DNA from: Pseudomonas bananamidigenes
Lineage (GTDB): Bacteria > Pseudomonadota > Gammaproteobacteria > Pseudomonadales > Pseudomonadaceae
DNA length: 64,000 nucleotides
Assembly: GCF_001679645.1 (NCBI RefSeq)
Contig: NZ_LRUN01000041.1
Coordinates: 1 to 64,000, forward strand
Direction: 5' to 3'
The notes beneath the pieces are model-generated. The model did no database searches, was not told the origin of the DNA, and saw only the letters and a list, made by a program, of their open reading frames with translations. This document shows, one piece after another, positions 52,701 through 60,849 of this stretch. A program made the translations under genes and the position numbers. Within the stretch, counting starts at the first letter, position 1. Every line of letters starts with the position of its first letter.

Positions 52701-52787
52701 TCGTGCCGCAGCCAGGTCAAGCGCCAGGCCGACCGGACGGTGCGTCATCCGTTGCAGGTGCTGTTGGAACGACTGCGTTCTGCTTGA
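49758..52787 (+). CDS. ydiJ: FAD/Fe-S D-2-hydroxyglutarate dehydrogenase YdiJ
   Basis: A 1009-residue fused flavoprotein and iron-sulfur protein. The N-terminal FAD-binding domain (VITPRGGGTGTNGQSLTDGIVVDLSRHMNRIL, AELSTSNRATVGG-like region at about residue 150) is followed by the FAD-oxidase C-domain (GVLHVRPILDMKD, GGLLWGEHGKGLRSEY). A 4Fe-4S ferredoxin-type segment (MAGCLACKSCAGQCPVKVNVP) and a CCG-type domain (TTGCCGMSGTYGHEA) complete it. YdiJ proteins oxidise D-2-hydroxyglutarate to 2-oxoglutarate. The start MIAQLSPSTALNTDYQQFL at 49758 matches homologues; the longer upstream start is rejected. Confidence 0.93.
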   Translation: MIAQLSPSTALNTDYQQFLKALETNGFRGEISADYASRVVLATDNSIYQRLPQAAVFPRDADDVALLARLIAEPAYRTVVITPRGGGTGTNGQSLTDGIVVDLSRHMNRILEINVEQRWVRVQAGVVKDQLNAALKSAGLFFAPELSTSNRATVGGMINTDASGQGSCTYGKTRDHVLELHMILRGGERLHGRPLEESELAAECAREGRAGEVYRCARQIIDEQGELIRETFPDLNRCLTGYDLAHLREADNRFNLNSVLCGAEGSLGFVVEAKLNVLPIPRHTMLVNIRYSGFMDALRDARALMALKPLSIETVDSKVLLLAMQDIVWHGVAEYFPESAERPTLGINLVEFCGDDPEELQGRVEAFVQHLGNDATVERLGHTLAVGHAAVNRVYGMRKRAVGLLGNVAGEARPQPFVEDTAVPPQHLAEYIAELRELLDSHNLQYGMFGHVDAGVLHVRPILDMKDPQQAALVRPVSDGVAALTQRYGGLLWGEHGKGLRSEYAPAFFGALYPALQALKAAFDPFNQFNPGKIATPDIPGAALLKIDEVTLRGELDRQIDEKVWQDYGAAMHCNGNGACYNFDPDDAMCPSWKATRQRSQSPKGRASLIREWLRLQGEAGVDVLSDASRRPPFFSTLLQRWRNSRAQEQDFSHEVYDAMAGCLACKSCAGQCPVKVNVPDFRSRFLELYHTRYLRPARDYLIASLEYTIPYMARIPFLYNGLMGTSFSRRLLERLGGMVDVPLLSRFDFHTAMRRWQVQPASVEVLSALTQAQRERSVVLVQDAFTRYFEAPMLADLIELISRLGYQVYLAPFSANGKPLHVQGFLSAFNRAALRNAGQLRELAQAGVPLVGLDPAMTLVYRQEYLKVPGMVDCPEVALVQEWLLKVMPQRTDSREGESFRLLAHCTEKTNAPAATRQWEQVFERVGLKLTTQTTGCCGMSGTYGHEARNRETSAVIYEQSWAKQIEASVEKGEALATGYSCRSQVKRQADRTVRHPLQVLLERLRSA

Positions 52788-52892
52788 GAACCGTTAGCAG
52801 CTGAAGTGGAATTTCATGTTATAAGGTAACGCAAATTGCCGGGCTGTTTACCTGCGGCCCGGTCGAACTCTTCATTCGATTGCGAACCCTTC

Positions 52893-54062
52893 ATGACCCT
52901 TGCTGTTCACCGAAACGTCCCGCCGGCGACTGGCCGGCTACTGTCCATTGATGCGCTGCGCGGCCTGGTCATTCTGTTCATGTTGCTGGACCACGTGCGC
53001 GAAACCTTTCTGCTGCATCGTCAGGTGTCTGATCCGATGGACATCGCCAGCACGGAGCCGGCGCTGTTTTTCAGCCGGACTCTGGCGCATCTGTGCGCGC
53101 CGGTGTTCGTATTGCTGACCGGATTGTCGGCGTGGCTGTTCGGGGAAAAACATGACGGCAAGGCTGACGTCAGTGCTTTCCTGTTCAAGCGTGGTCTGTT
53201 CCTGGTGGTGCTCGAATTCACCCTGGTGAATTTCGCCTGGACGTTCCAGTGGCCGCCCACCGTGATCTATCTGCAAGTGATCTGGGCCATCGGCCTGAGC
53301 ATGATTGCGCTGTCGCTGCTGGTCTGGTTGCCGCGCTGGCTGTTGTTGACGGTGAGCCTGACGATCATCGCCGGGCACAACCTGCTCGATGGTGTGCATT
53401 TCGGAACGGAATCGGCGCTGCATGTGCCTTGGGCGATCCTGCATGACCGGGGCTGGATCGAAGTCAGCGAGAGCTTGCGCTTGCGTACGTCGTACCCGTT
53501 GCTGCCGTGGATCGGTGTGATCGGTGTGGGTTACGCGTTGGGGCCATGGTTTGCCCGAATGGCCGATGCGGGTGTGCGTCAGCGGCGTTTGCTGATCGTA
53601 GGCATCTCCGGGCTGCTCGGTTTTGTGGCGCTGCGGTTGATCAACGGCTACGGCGAAAAACCGTGGTCGATCAATGACAGCAGCCTGCAAACCCTGATGA
53701 GCTTTTTCAACATCACCAAATACCCGCCGTCGCTGTTGTTCATCACGCTGACGGTGAGCATCGGTCTGCTGCTGTTGCTGGTGTTCGAGCGTGCACAGGA
53801 GCGACGCTGGATTCGCTGGCTGACGGTGTTCGGTTCGGCGCCGATGTTTTTCTATCTGCTGCACCTGTATGCGCTGAAGCTGCTCTACCTGATCGGCGTG
53901 GGGTTGTTCGGGCTAAATCAGGGCAGTTATTTCGGCTTCTCGTCGGTGGCGGCTGTGTGGCTAGCGGCGATGGTGCTGGCGATTGCGCTGTTCCCGGCGG
54001 TGCACTGGTTCTCCGCACTCAAGGCTCGGCGACGGGACATGGCCTGGTTGAAGTATCTGTAA
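52893..54062 (+). CDS. DUF1624 membrane protein, heparan-alpha-glucosaminide N-acetyltransferase-like
   Basis: A 389-residue inner-membrane protein with about ten helices. The start region RLLSIDALRGLVILFMLLDHVRETF matches the DUF1624/OafA-like acyltransferase fold, including the membrane histidine in LDHVRE. The gene is monocistronic with a terminator behind it. Related proteins transfer acetyl groups to sugars, but the acceptor here is unknown. Confidence 0.85.
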   Translation: MTLAVHRNVPPATGRLLSIDALRGLVILFMLLDHVRETFLLHRQVSDPMDIASTEPALFFSRTLAHLCAPVFVLLTGLSAWLFGEKHDGKADVSAFLFKRGLFLVVLEFTLVNFAWTFQWPPTVIYLQVIWAIGLSMIALSLLVWLPRWLLLTVSLTIIAGHNLLDGVHFGTESALHVPWAILHDRGWIEVSESLRLRTSYPLLPWIGVIGVGYALGPWFARMADAGVRQRRLLIVGISGLLGFVALRLINGYGEKPWSINDSSLQTLMSFFNITKYPPSLLFITLTVSIGLLLLLVFERAQERRWIRWLTVFGSAPMFFYLLHLYALKLLYLIGVGLFGLNQGSYFGFSSVAAVWLAAMVLAIALFPAVHWFSALKARRRDMAWLKYL

Positions 54063-54106
54063 CGAATGAGTCCGGGTTTCCTCACGAACGTGATGTGCAT
54101 CAAAAA

Positions 54107-54129
54107 AAAACCGGGCGATGCCCGGTTTT
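54107..54129. terminator. Rho-independent terminator between convergent genes
   Basis: AAAACCGGGC pairs with GCCCGGTTTT around a GAT loop, with an A-run before and T-run after. It can stop both the DUF1624 gene and the convergent aldehyde dehydrogenase gene. Confidence 0.9.
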
Positions 54130-54143
54130 CTCGTATTCAGGAT

Positions 54144-55535
54144 TTAACGGCGATCCAGCCACACCGTCTGGGCATTGCAGAACTCACGTACACCGAAGTG
54201 CGACAGTTCACGACCGAAACCGCTTTTCTTCACGCCGCCGAAGGTCACACGCGGATCGCTGGCGGAGTAGCCGTTGATGAACACGCCACCGGTCTCCAGT
54301 TCGCTGGTCAGTTGCTGGGCCAGGGCCACGTTGGCGGTGTAGATCGTGGCGGTCAGGCCGAACTCGCTGTCGTTGGCCAGGGCCACGGCGTGGGCGCAGT
54401 CGCGGGCGGTGATGATCGAAGCCACGGGGCCAAACAATTCCTGCTTGAACGAAGTCATGCGGTCGGTGACGTCGGCCAGCACGGTCGGCTCATAGTAGTT
54501 GCCTGCGCCCTCGACTTTGCTACCACCGAGCAGCAGGGTGGCGCCTTCTTCCAGGGTGTCACGCACTTGCTGGTCCAGTTCGTCACGCAGGTCGAAACGG
54601 GCCATCGGGCCGATGTAATTATCGGTGGACAACGGGTCGCCCATCTTCAACTGGCGGGTGGCTTCGACGAACTTGCGTGTGAACTCTTCAACCACGCCTT
54701 CTTCGATGATCAGACGTTTGGCCGCAGCGCAGACCTGGCCGGAGTTCTGGTAACGACCTATCACTGCCGCTTGCACGGCTTCGTCGATATCGGCGTCGTT
54801 GAGCACGATGAACGGATCGGAGCCGCCCAGTTCCAGCACGCACTTCTTCAGCGCGGCACCGGCCTGGGCGCCGATCGCCATGCCGGCGCGGACGCTGCCG
54901 GTCAGGGTCACGGCGGCGATGCGCGGGTCTGCGATAGCCCGGGAAACCCCTTCCGGGGTGACGTTGATCACTTCAAACACACCATCGGCAAATCCGGCGC
55001 GCTTGAACGCATCGCGCAGCAGATAAGCGCTGCCCATTACGTTAGGCGCATGCTTGAGCACGTAGGTGTTGCCCGCGATCAGCGCCGGCACGGCACCGCG
55101 CAGCACTTGCCAGATCGGGAAGTTCCACGGCATTACGGCAAGGATCGGCCCCAGCGGGCGGTATTCGATGCGCGCCTTGCCGCCCTCGACCAGGGTCGGT
55201 TCGGCGTCGAGCATGGCCGGGCCGTGTTCGGCGTACCACTCGCAGAGCTTGGCGCATTTCTCGATTTCGCCACGGGCCTGGGCGATCGGCTTGCCCATCT
55301 CCCGGGTGATCATGGTCGCCATGGCTTCGCTGCTGTCGCGCAGAGCACCGGCCAAAGCGGTCAGGGCACGGGAGCGGTCCTGCAGCGGCTTGCGTTTCCA
55401 CTTGCCGAAACCGAAGGCAGCACGGGTCAGAGCGGCATCGAGGGCCTCGGCGGATTCAAAGGCGTAGTGGCCGATCTGCTCGCCGGTGGCGGGGTTGATC
55501 GAAATGGCGTGGGTCTGGCTGGAAATCGGGCTCAT
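54144..55535 (-). CDS. sad: Succinate-semialdehyde dehydrogenase, Sad/YneI-like
   Basis: A 463-residue aldehyde dehydrogenase, close in length to E. coli Sad (462). Catalytic Cys269 is in [11 protein letters not shown] and the general base in [13 protein letters not shown]. The start at 55535 follows CAGGA; a longer start at 55556 is less likely. It is divergent from a LysR gene that resembles PtrR/YneJ, the neighbour of sad in E. coli. It would oxidise succinate semialdehyde, for example from 4-aminobutyrate or putrescine breakdown. Confidence 0.9.
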   Translation of the reverse strand: MSPISSQTHAISINPATGEQIGHYAFESAEALDAALTRAAFGFGKWKRKPLQDRSRALTALAGALRDSSEAMATMITREMGKPIAQARGEIEKCAKLCEWYAEHGPAMLDAEPTLVEGGKARIEYRPLGPILAVMPWNFPIWQVLRGAVPALIAGNTYVLKHAPNVMGSAYLLRDAFKRAGFADGVFEVINVTPEGVSRAIADPRIAAVTLTGSVRAGMAIGAQAGAALKKCVLELGGSDPFIVLNDADIDEAVQAAVIGRYQNSGQVCAAAKRLIIEEGVVEEFTRKFVEATRQLKMGDPLSTDNYIGPMARFDLRDELDQQVRDTLEEGATLLLGGSKVEGAGNYYEPTVLADVTDRMTSFKQELFGPVASIITARDCAHAVALANDSEFGLTATIYTANVALAQQLTSELETGGVFINGYSASDPRVTFGGVKKSGFGRELSHFGVREFCNAQTVWLDRR

Positions 55536-55632
55536 GGCATCGTCCTGCGAGTTCATCGGATGCGCTCAGAGTAGGGTGGCGTTCAGTTTCTGGAAACTGA
55601 ATAATAAAGAGCGTTTCTTTCACGATTGGAGA

Positions 55633-56520
55633 ATGACTGTGGATCTGGTGCAACTGGAAATCTTCAAGGCTGTTGCCGAGCACGGCAGCATCAGCGCCGC
55701 GGCGGCACAGATCCATCGTGTGCCATCGAACCTGACGACCCGCATCAAGCAGTTGGAGGAAGATCTCGGCGTCGATCTGTTCATCCGCGAGAAGAGCCGT
55801 TTGCGTCTGTCGCCGGCTGGCTGGAGTTTTCTGGAGTACGCACGGCGGATTCTCGATCTGGTGCAGGAAGCCCGCGCCACAGTGGCCGGCGAAGAACCGC
55901 AAGGCGCGTTCCCGCTGGGCTCGCTGGAAAGTACCGCCGCGGTGCGCATCCCCGGTTTGTTGGCGACCTATAACCAGCAACATCCGAAGGTTGATCTGGA
56001 CCTCTCGACCGGGCCGTCCGGGACGATGATCGACGGAGTGCTTTCCGGACGCCTGGCGGCGGCGTTCGTCGATGGCCCGGTGTTGCACCCGGCGCTGGAA
56101 GGTATTCCGGCATTCGAGGAGGAAATGGTCATCATCTCGCCGCTGCATCACGGGCCGATCCAACGCGCCGCGGACGTGAACGGCGAGAATATCTACGCGT
56201 TCCGCTCGAACTGTTCCTATCGCCATCACTTCGAAAAATGGTTCAGCACCGACGCTGCGGTGCCTGGCAAGATCTTTGAAATGGAGTCCTATCACGGCAT
56301 GCTCGCCTGCGTCAGTGCCGGCGCCGGTCTGGCCCTGATGCCACGCAGCATGCTGCAGAGCATGCCCGGTTGCGCGACGGTGAGCGTCTGGCCGCTGGCG
56401 GCGGATTTTCGCTATCTGACGACGTGGCTGGTGTGGCGGCGGGGCACGGTGTCGCGCAGCCTCAGCATGTTCGTGCGTTTGCTGGAAGAACGTGGCGTGG
56501 TACGCGCAGAAGAGGTTTGA
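55633..56520 (+). CDS. LysR-type regulator, PtrR/YneJ-like
   Basis: A 295-residue LysR protein with the [57 protein letters not shown]. The alternative [14 protein letters not shown] recognition helix (rather than TQSAVSRQI) matches PtrR-type regulators of sad. It is divergent from the sad-like gene with about 97 bases between starts, so it probably controls it. The effector domain has [26 protein letters not shown]. Confidence 0.92.
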   Translation: MTVDLVQLEIFKAVAEHGSISAAAAQIHRVPSNLTTRIKQLEEDLGVDLFIREKSRLRLSPAGWSFLEYARRILDLVQEARATVAGEEPQGAFPLGSLESTAAVRIPGLLATYNQQHPKVDLDLSTGPSGTMIDGVLSGRLAAAFVDGPVLHPALEGIPAFEEEMVIISPLHHGPIQRAADVNGENIYAFRSNCSYRHHFEKWFSTDAAVPGKIFEMESYHGMLACVSAGAGLALMPRSMLQSMPGCATVSVWPLAADFRYLTTWLVWRRGTVSRSLSMFVRLLEERGVVRAEEV

Positions 56521-56615
56521 CACGTTGTGTCATGGCTGTATCTTGAGCGTCTCGTTTCGCAATATAAAAAACTATACAGCGCAAGCGATGCGCGATCAGC
56601 CAGAAGGAATCAGCG

Positions 56616-57281
56616 ATGACCACAGCCCTGAGCGGTAAAGAAGCGGTAGGTGAGCGTTTTGTGCTGGAAACCATGCGCCACGCCCAGCAATTGACCTGGA
56701 AGGCCGTGGACGAGATCGCCAAAGTGATCAAGCCCGGCATGCGCGAATCCGAAGCCCATGCACGAGGCAAAGAGATTCTCGTCGAACTGGGCATGGACCG
56801 GATCTGGCATCCGCTGCTGATCCGCTTCGGCGCCAATACGCTGAAGACCTTCAAGGAGCGCTCAGAAGGCGATCCGGTGCTGGGCGAGGAAGACATTTTC
56901 TTCATCGACATGGGCGTGGTCTGGGAAGGCCACGAAGGTGATGCAGGGGCCACGTTCGTCACTGGCTCCGATCCGCAAATGATTGCCTGTGCGGCAGCTT
57001 CCAAGGAACTCTTCGACAAGGTTGAAGCCTTCTGGCGCCAGGGCGTAACCGGGGTCGAACTGTATCGCTACGCCAGCGATCAGGCCGAGGCCATGGGCTG
57101 GAAGTTGAACCTGGACATCAAGGGCCATCGGGTCAGCGATTTTCCTCACGCGATTTATCGTGGCGGCAATCTCGGGGACTTCGATCAGGCGCCGAATGCA
57201 GGTGTGTGGATTCTGGAGATCCAGGTTGAACACCCTGAACTGGCGTACGGTGCTTTCTATGAAGACCTTCTTATTGATTGA
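56616..57281 (+). CDS. M24-family metallopeptidase-like protein (pita-bread fold)
   Basis: A 221-residue single-domain M24 protein lacking the N-terminal creatinase domain of prolidases. The five metal ligands are in place: the two aspartates of DIFFIDMGVVWEGHEGDAGATFVTG, the histidine of FPHAIYR or GHRVSDF, and the glutamates of ILEIQVEHPE and FYEDLLI. AGAAGGA precedes the ATG closely. It could be an aminopeptidase or a creatinase-like hydrolase, with substrate unknown. Confidence 0.88.
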   Translation: MTTALSGKEAVGERFVLETMRHAQQLTWKAVDEIAKVIKPGMRESEAHARGKEILVELGMDRIWHPLLIRFGANTLKTFKERSEGDPVLGEEDIFFIDMGVVWEGHEGDAGATFVTGSDPQMIACAAASKELFDKVEAFWRQGVTGVELYRYASDQAEAMGWKLNLDIKGHRVSDFPHAIYRGGNLGDFDQAPNAGVWILEIQVEHPELAYGAFYEDLLID

Positions 57282-57287
57282 AAAAAG

Positions 57288-57324
57288 TGCCCGGTTCGGT
57301 AATCCGCCGAACCGGGCATTTTTT
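57288..57324. terminator. Rho-independent terminator (bidirectional)
   Basis: TGCCCGGTTCGG and CCGAACCGGGCA form a 12-base stem with a seven-base loop, flanked by A- and T-runs. It lies between the M24 gene and the convergent aldehyde dehydrogenase, whose stop is inside the 3' T-run. Confidence 0.93.
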
Positions 57325-58888
57325 ATTGGCCGTCGATGCTGCGGGGCAGATCGAGTGGATTGGCGTCGCGCAACACCTCCGGCAGCAATGCATCGGGAAA
57401 GCCCTGATACGCCACCGGCCGCAAAAAGCGCTCGATCGAGGTCATGCCGACCGAGGTGAAGCGACTGTCCGAGGTGGCCGGGAACGGCCCGCCGTGTACG
57501 GTGGCGAAAGTCACTTCCTGCGGATGGGCGAAAGCGTTGACCACAATGCGTCCGGTGCGGCGTTCGAGGATCGGCAGCAGACGCCGGGCCAGGTCCAGAT
57601 CGCGGTCTTCAAGGTGAATGGCTGCGCTCAGTTGACCCTTGAATGATCGGGCGACCCCCAGCATCTCTTCTTCATCGTTGACCGTTACCAACAACGCCGC
57701 CGGGCCGAACACTTCATGGGCCAGCGCCGGTTCGCTGAGCAGGCGTTGGCCATCCACTTCCAGCAGCGCCGAGCGGCCCTCCAATGGGCCATCCGCTGGC
57801 GCGCCGACTGCCACCAGATTCGCTCCGACGCTTTCCATTGCCACCAGCCCTTTGACGTATGAACCGTGAATCCCCGGGGTCAGCATCGTGCGTGCCGGCG
57901 CATCGCTGATTCGTTTGATCATGGCGCTGCGCAATGCCTGCAAGCCATTGCCCTTGACTGCGATCAGGATCGACGGACACAGGCAGGCTTGCCCGACATT
58001 GACCAGCATCCGCTCGGCAAAACCGTCACCGATCTCTGCGCCACGTGCCGCCATTGCTGCGGGCAGGATGAAGGTCGGGTTGACGCTGGTCATTTCGGTG
58101 AACACCGGAATCGGATCAGGACGCAACTGTGCACGACGATAAAGCGCCATGCCGCCCAGTTCCGAACCGGTGAAGGTCACTGCCTTGATGAGCGGGTGAT
58201 CGACCAGCGCCTCACCGATGGCATTGCCGCTGCCGCGCAGCATGGAGAAAACACCTTCGTGCAAACCGTGCGCCTGCACGGCCTTGCGAATGGCGCGGGC
58301 CTGGATTTCCGAGGCCCCGGGGTGGGCGTTGTGGGCCTTGAGAATCACCGTCGCACCGGCCGCGAGTGCCGAGGCGGTGTCGCCGCCGGCCACCGAATAG
58401 GAGATCGGGAAGTTGCTGGCGCCGAAGATCGCCACCGGGCCTATCGCGATTTTCTGCAGGCGGTGATCCATGCGTGGCCGTGGCTGACGCTCAGGTTGCG
58501 CCGGGTCGATGGCCAGTTGCAGGAAGCGACCTTTGCGCACCACGTCGGCGAACTGGCGGAACTGGATAGCGGCCTTGGCGGCTTCGCCTTCCAGTTGCGC
58601 TTGGGGCAAACCGGTTTCCAGTGCGGCGCGGGCGGCCAGTTCCTCACGAACGGCGTCGAGGTTGTCGGCGATACTCTCCAGAAACGCCGCGCGTTCGGCC
58701 AGCGAGGTATGGCTGTAGCTGTCGAATGCCGCGTCGGCAAGGGTTGCAGCCTGATCGACCTGGGCCGCGCCGCCAAAGGCGAACTCTGGTTCGATCAGTT
58801 GATTGGTTGCCGGATTCAGCGCTTTCATCGTGCCCTCGGTGGCGGGGGCGTCAGAGGCGCCAATCAGCAGGTGGCCGGTCAGACTCAT
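57323..58888 (-). CDS. 2,5-dioxovalerate (alpha-ketoglutarate semialdehyde) dehydrogenase-like
   Basis: A 521-residue aldehyde dehydrogenase of the KGSADH group, whose members finish the oxidative breakdown of sugar acids, hydroxyproline or glucarate to 2-oxoglutarate. Landmarks are GPVAIFGASNFPISYSVAGGDTASALAAG, FTEMTSVNPTFILP (general-base region) and VNVGQACLCPSILIAV with the catalytic cysteine. Its ATG overlaps the stop of an isochorismatase-fold gene (ATGA), an unusual coupling for this family. No sugar-acid dehydratase gene is adjacent. Confidence 0.88.
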   Translation of the reverse strand: MSLTGHLLIGASDAPATEGTMKALNPATNQLIEPEFAFGGAAQVDQAATLADAAFDSYSHTSLAERAAFLESIADNLDAVREELAARAALETGLPQAQLEGEAAKAAIQFRQFADVVRKGRFLQLAIDPAQPERQPRPRMDHRLQKIAIGPVAIFGASNFPISYSVAGGDTASALAAGATVILKAHNAHPGASEIQARAIRKAVQAHGLHEGVFSMLRGSGNAIGEALVDHPLIKAVTFTGSELGGMALYRRAQLRPDPIPVFTEMTSVNPTFILPAAMAARGAEIGDGFAERMLVNVGQACLCPSILIAVKGNGLQALRSAMIKRISDAPARTMLTPGIHGSYVKGLVAMESVGANLVAVGAPADGPLEGRSALLEVDGQRLLSEPALAHEVFGPAALLVTVNDEEEMLGVARSFKGQLSAAIHLEDRDLDLARRLLPILERRTGRIVVNAFAHPQEVTFATVHGGPFPATSDSRFTSVGMTSIERFLRPVAYQGFPDALLPEVLRDANPLDLPRSIDGQ

Positions 58889-59523
58889 TTCGACTCACCC
58901 TGAGTGTCGAGGCTGGCAATCAGTTCGTCGGTGGTCGTGACGATATGGGCGAAGGTCGGGCCGTTGAGTTCATGGGCCGCGTGCATCATTTCCTCCTTGA
59001 AGGCGGCAGTGGCGTCGCGCACCAGCGTGACGTGATAGCCGAGTTCCGATGCATAGCGCGCTGTGGCTTCGATGCAGGTGTTGGCCAGCAGTCCGACGAT
59101 GATTACGTGGGTGATGCTTTTTTGTTTCAGGCGAAAATCCAGGTCGGTGTTGGCAAAACCGCTGGAGCCCCAATGCTCCTGAGCGATGATGTCGCCATCC
59201 TTCGGCGCAAAATCCGGGTGCCATTCACCGCCCCATTCGCCTCGAGCGAAGTGGTGCATGTGCATGATCTTGTTTTGGGTGGGTGTCGGGTGATCCCAGT
59301 TCTCATAGTCGCCTTTGACCCAGCGGTGATGCGGTACGATCACCACCGGAATCTGCAGGCCCCGCACGGCGCGGTCGAGTTTGCGCAGGTTGTCGAGCAA
59401 GCCGTTCTGATCGGCGATGGGTTTGATCAGCGGAAAGATCTTGCCGCCGTCCGAGAGGAAATCGTTGTAAGGATCGACCAGCAGGTAGGCAGTTCTGTCG
59501 AGTGGATAGAGAGGTTTCGACAT
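58885..59523 (-). CDS. Isochorismatase-family cysteine hydrolase
   Basis: A 212-residue hydrolase. The nucleophile cysteine is in GLLANTCIEATARYASELGYHVTLVRDATAAF and the Asp of the triad in YLLVDPYNDFLS. The start at 59523 has GGAG nine bases upstream; a longer TTG start is less likely. It is the first gene of an operon with the KGSADH-like dehydrogenase and is divergent from an HxlR regulator. Members hydrolyse amides such as nicotinamide, ureidoacrylate or N-carbamoyl compounds; the substrate is not clear. Confidence 0.9.
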   Translation of the reverse strand: MSKPLYPLDRTAYLLVDPYNDFLSDGGKIFPLIKPIADQNGLLDNLRKLDRAVRGLQIPVVIVPHHRWVKGDYENWDHPTPTQNKIMHMHHFARGEWGGEWHPDFAPKDGDIIAQEHWGSSGFANTDLDFRLKQKSITHVIIVGLLANTCIEATARYASELGYHVTLVRDATAAFKEEMMHAAHELNGPTFAHIVTTTDELIASLDTQGESK

Positions 59524-59584
59524 GACGATGTACTCCGGCAATGAGAGTGATCGATGCTCAGGGCTTGTTCCCGCATCGTGTTGA

Positions 59585-59597
59585 TATGATAATCATA
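59585..59597. promoter_or_regulatory. Palindrome TATGATAATCATA
   Basis: A perfect 6+1+6 palindrome in the 99-base gap between the divergent HxlR and isochorismatase genes, 25 bases before the HxlR start. It is a likely operator for the HxlR regulator. Confidence 0.5.
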
Positions 59598-59622
59598 GTG
59601 ACTGTAGGAGAGGCAAGCCCTG

Positions 59623-60120
59623 ATGGCTGTAAACGATAGTCTTCCCGATACGCTGTGCCCGATTTCCCGGGCCGAGGCGATCGTCGGCGACCGCTGGACG
59701 GTGCTGGTTTTGCGCGAGTTGTTCATGGGCAGCCATCGCTACGACGAGATCCAGGCCCAGACGGGCGGTACGCCGCAGATGGTCGCCGCCCGTCTGAAAA
59801 GCCTGGAGGCGGATGGACTGGTCGAGCGTCGCTTGTACAACGAGCGGCCGAAACGCTACGAGTACCACCTCACCGCGAAAGGAGAGGCGTTCTACCCGGT
59901 GGTGATTGCGTTGCGCGCCTGGGGCGAAACCTGGTGCAAGTCGCCGGAGGAGGGGCTGGCCGTGAACATGACCCACAAAAACTGCAACCACAGCGCCGGC
60001 CTCGGACCGCTGTGCGACCACTGCGGGGAACTGTTGCGGCGCGAGGATCTGATCAGCCAGCCGCAAGAGGCGTACGCCGCCGAACGACAGGCGCGGCGTG
60101 AGGCGTTCAAAAACAAATGA
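59623..60120 (+). CDS. HxlR-family transcriptional regulator
   Basis: A 165-residue winged-helix regulator. The HxlR core runs from CPISRAEAIVGDRWTVLVLRELFMGSHRYDEI to the wing RLYNERPKRYEYHLTAKGE. The first-helix cysteine (CPISRA) is the residue used for redox or aldehyde sensing in some HxlR proteins. A C-terminal extension (KNCNHSAGLGPLCDHCGELL) adds cysteines in C-x9-C-x2-C spacing that could bind zinc. It is divergent from the isochorismatase/dehydrogenase operon. Confidence 0.92.
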   Translation: MAVNDSLPDTLCPISRAEAIVGDRWTVLVLRELFMGSHRYDEIQAQTGGTPQMVAARLKSLEADGLVERRLYNERPKRYEYHLTAKGEAFYPVVIALRAWGETWCKSPEEGLAVNMTHKNCNHSAGLGPLCDHCGELLRREDLISQPQEAYAAERQARREAFKNK

Positions 60121-60126
60121 CCGGCA

Positions 60127-60750
60127 TCAAGGCGTGCCGTTTCGTCCATGCAATCGGTAAGCGGGGCGCTGGCTCAAGCGTTCGTAATAAGCGCTCACCG
60201 CCGACAGGTGCGGATGCTCCAGCGGCGTCTCGAACCAGCGATTGACCGACAGGCCGACAGGGATGTCGGCGAGGGAAAACTGCTCGCCGCTGACGTAGGC
60301 TCCGGTCTTTTGCAGCTGTCGGTCGAGGATCTCCATGTGCCTTGCCCACTCCAGGCAACCGGCTGCAAGTGCGGCGCTGTCCTGATGTGCAGGTGACTTG
60401 CGCACCAGCGACACGAACGCGTAGGACCAGGATTTGTTCAGCTCCGAAGCCTGCCAGTCGATCCATTGATCCACCCGCGCGCGGGTGCGTGCTTCGCTCG
60501 GGTAAAGGTGTTCGCCCTGGTATCGCGAAGCCAGATAGCGAATGATCGAGTTCGATTCCCACAGCGTGAAATCATCGTCCTGAATGACCGGCACCATCGC
60601 GCAGGGATTGAGTGCGAGGAACTCCGGTGTCAATGTCGATTGAAAACCTGAACCCCAGTCCTCGCGTTCGAAGGGAAGGTTCAATTCAGCACAGGTCCAA
60701 AGTACTTTGCGCACATTGATCGATGAGGCTTTGCCCAGAATTCGCAGCAT
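60127..60750 (-). CDS. Glutathione S-transferase
   Basis: A 207-residue GST with the N-terminal thioredoxin-like domain ([58 protein letters not shown], the glutathione-binding ES motif) and a helical C-terminal domain. The catalytic residue is probably Ser in ASSINVRK. It ends seven bases after the convergent HxlR stop. It is stand-alone; the electrophile is unknown. Confidence 0.92.
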   Translation of the reverse strand: MLRILGKASSINVRKVLWTCAELNLPFEREDWGSGFQSTLTPEFLALNPCAMVPVIQDDDFTLWESNSIIRYLASRYQGEHLYPSEARTRARVDQWIDWQASELNKSWSYAFVSLVRKSPAHQDSAALAAGCLEWARHMEILDRQLQKTGAYVSGEQFSLADIPVGLSVNRWFETPLEHPHLSAVSAYYERLSQRPAYRLHGRNGTP

Positions 60751-60806
60751 GGGATTTCCATCTCCGGTTGTCGTCGGGCTTAAAGAAATATCACAACGCA
60801 AGGCAG

Positions 60807-60829
60807 AAGGCCCGCACGGGGCGGGCCTT
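60807..60829 (-). terminator. Terminator hairpin after the NCS1 gene
   Basis: AAGGCCCGC and GCGGGCCTT form a nine-base stem with a five-base loop just beyond the permease stop. The T-tract is short. Confidence 0.7.
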
Positions 60830-60849
60830 GTTTGTTCAGTTCGCTGACT

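Noticed and set aside
50067..52748. An 893-codon open frame antisense to ydiJ
   Set aside because: It lies wholly inside a confident two-domain flavoprotein gene and shows no family motif; it arises from codon bias.
54066..55574. A 502-codon frame antisense to the succinate-semialdehyde dehydrogenase
   Set aside because: Shadow of a canonical aldehyde dehydrogenase with intact catalytic residues.
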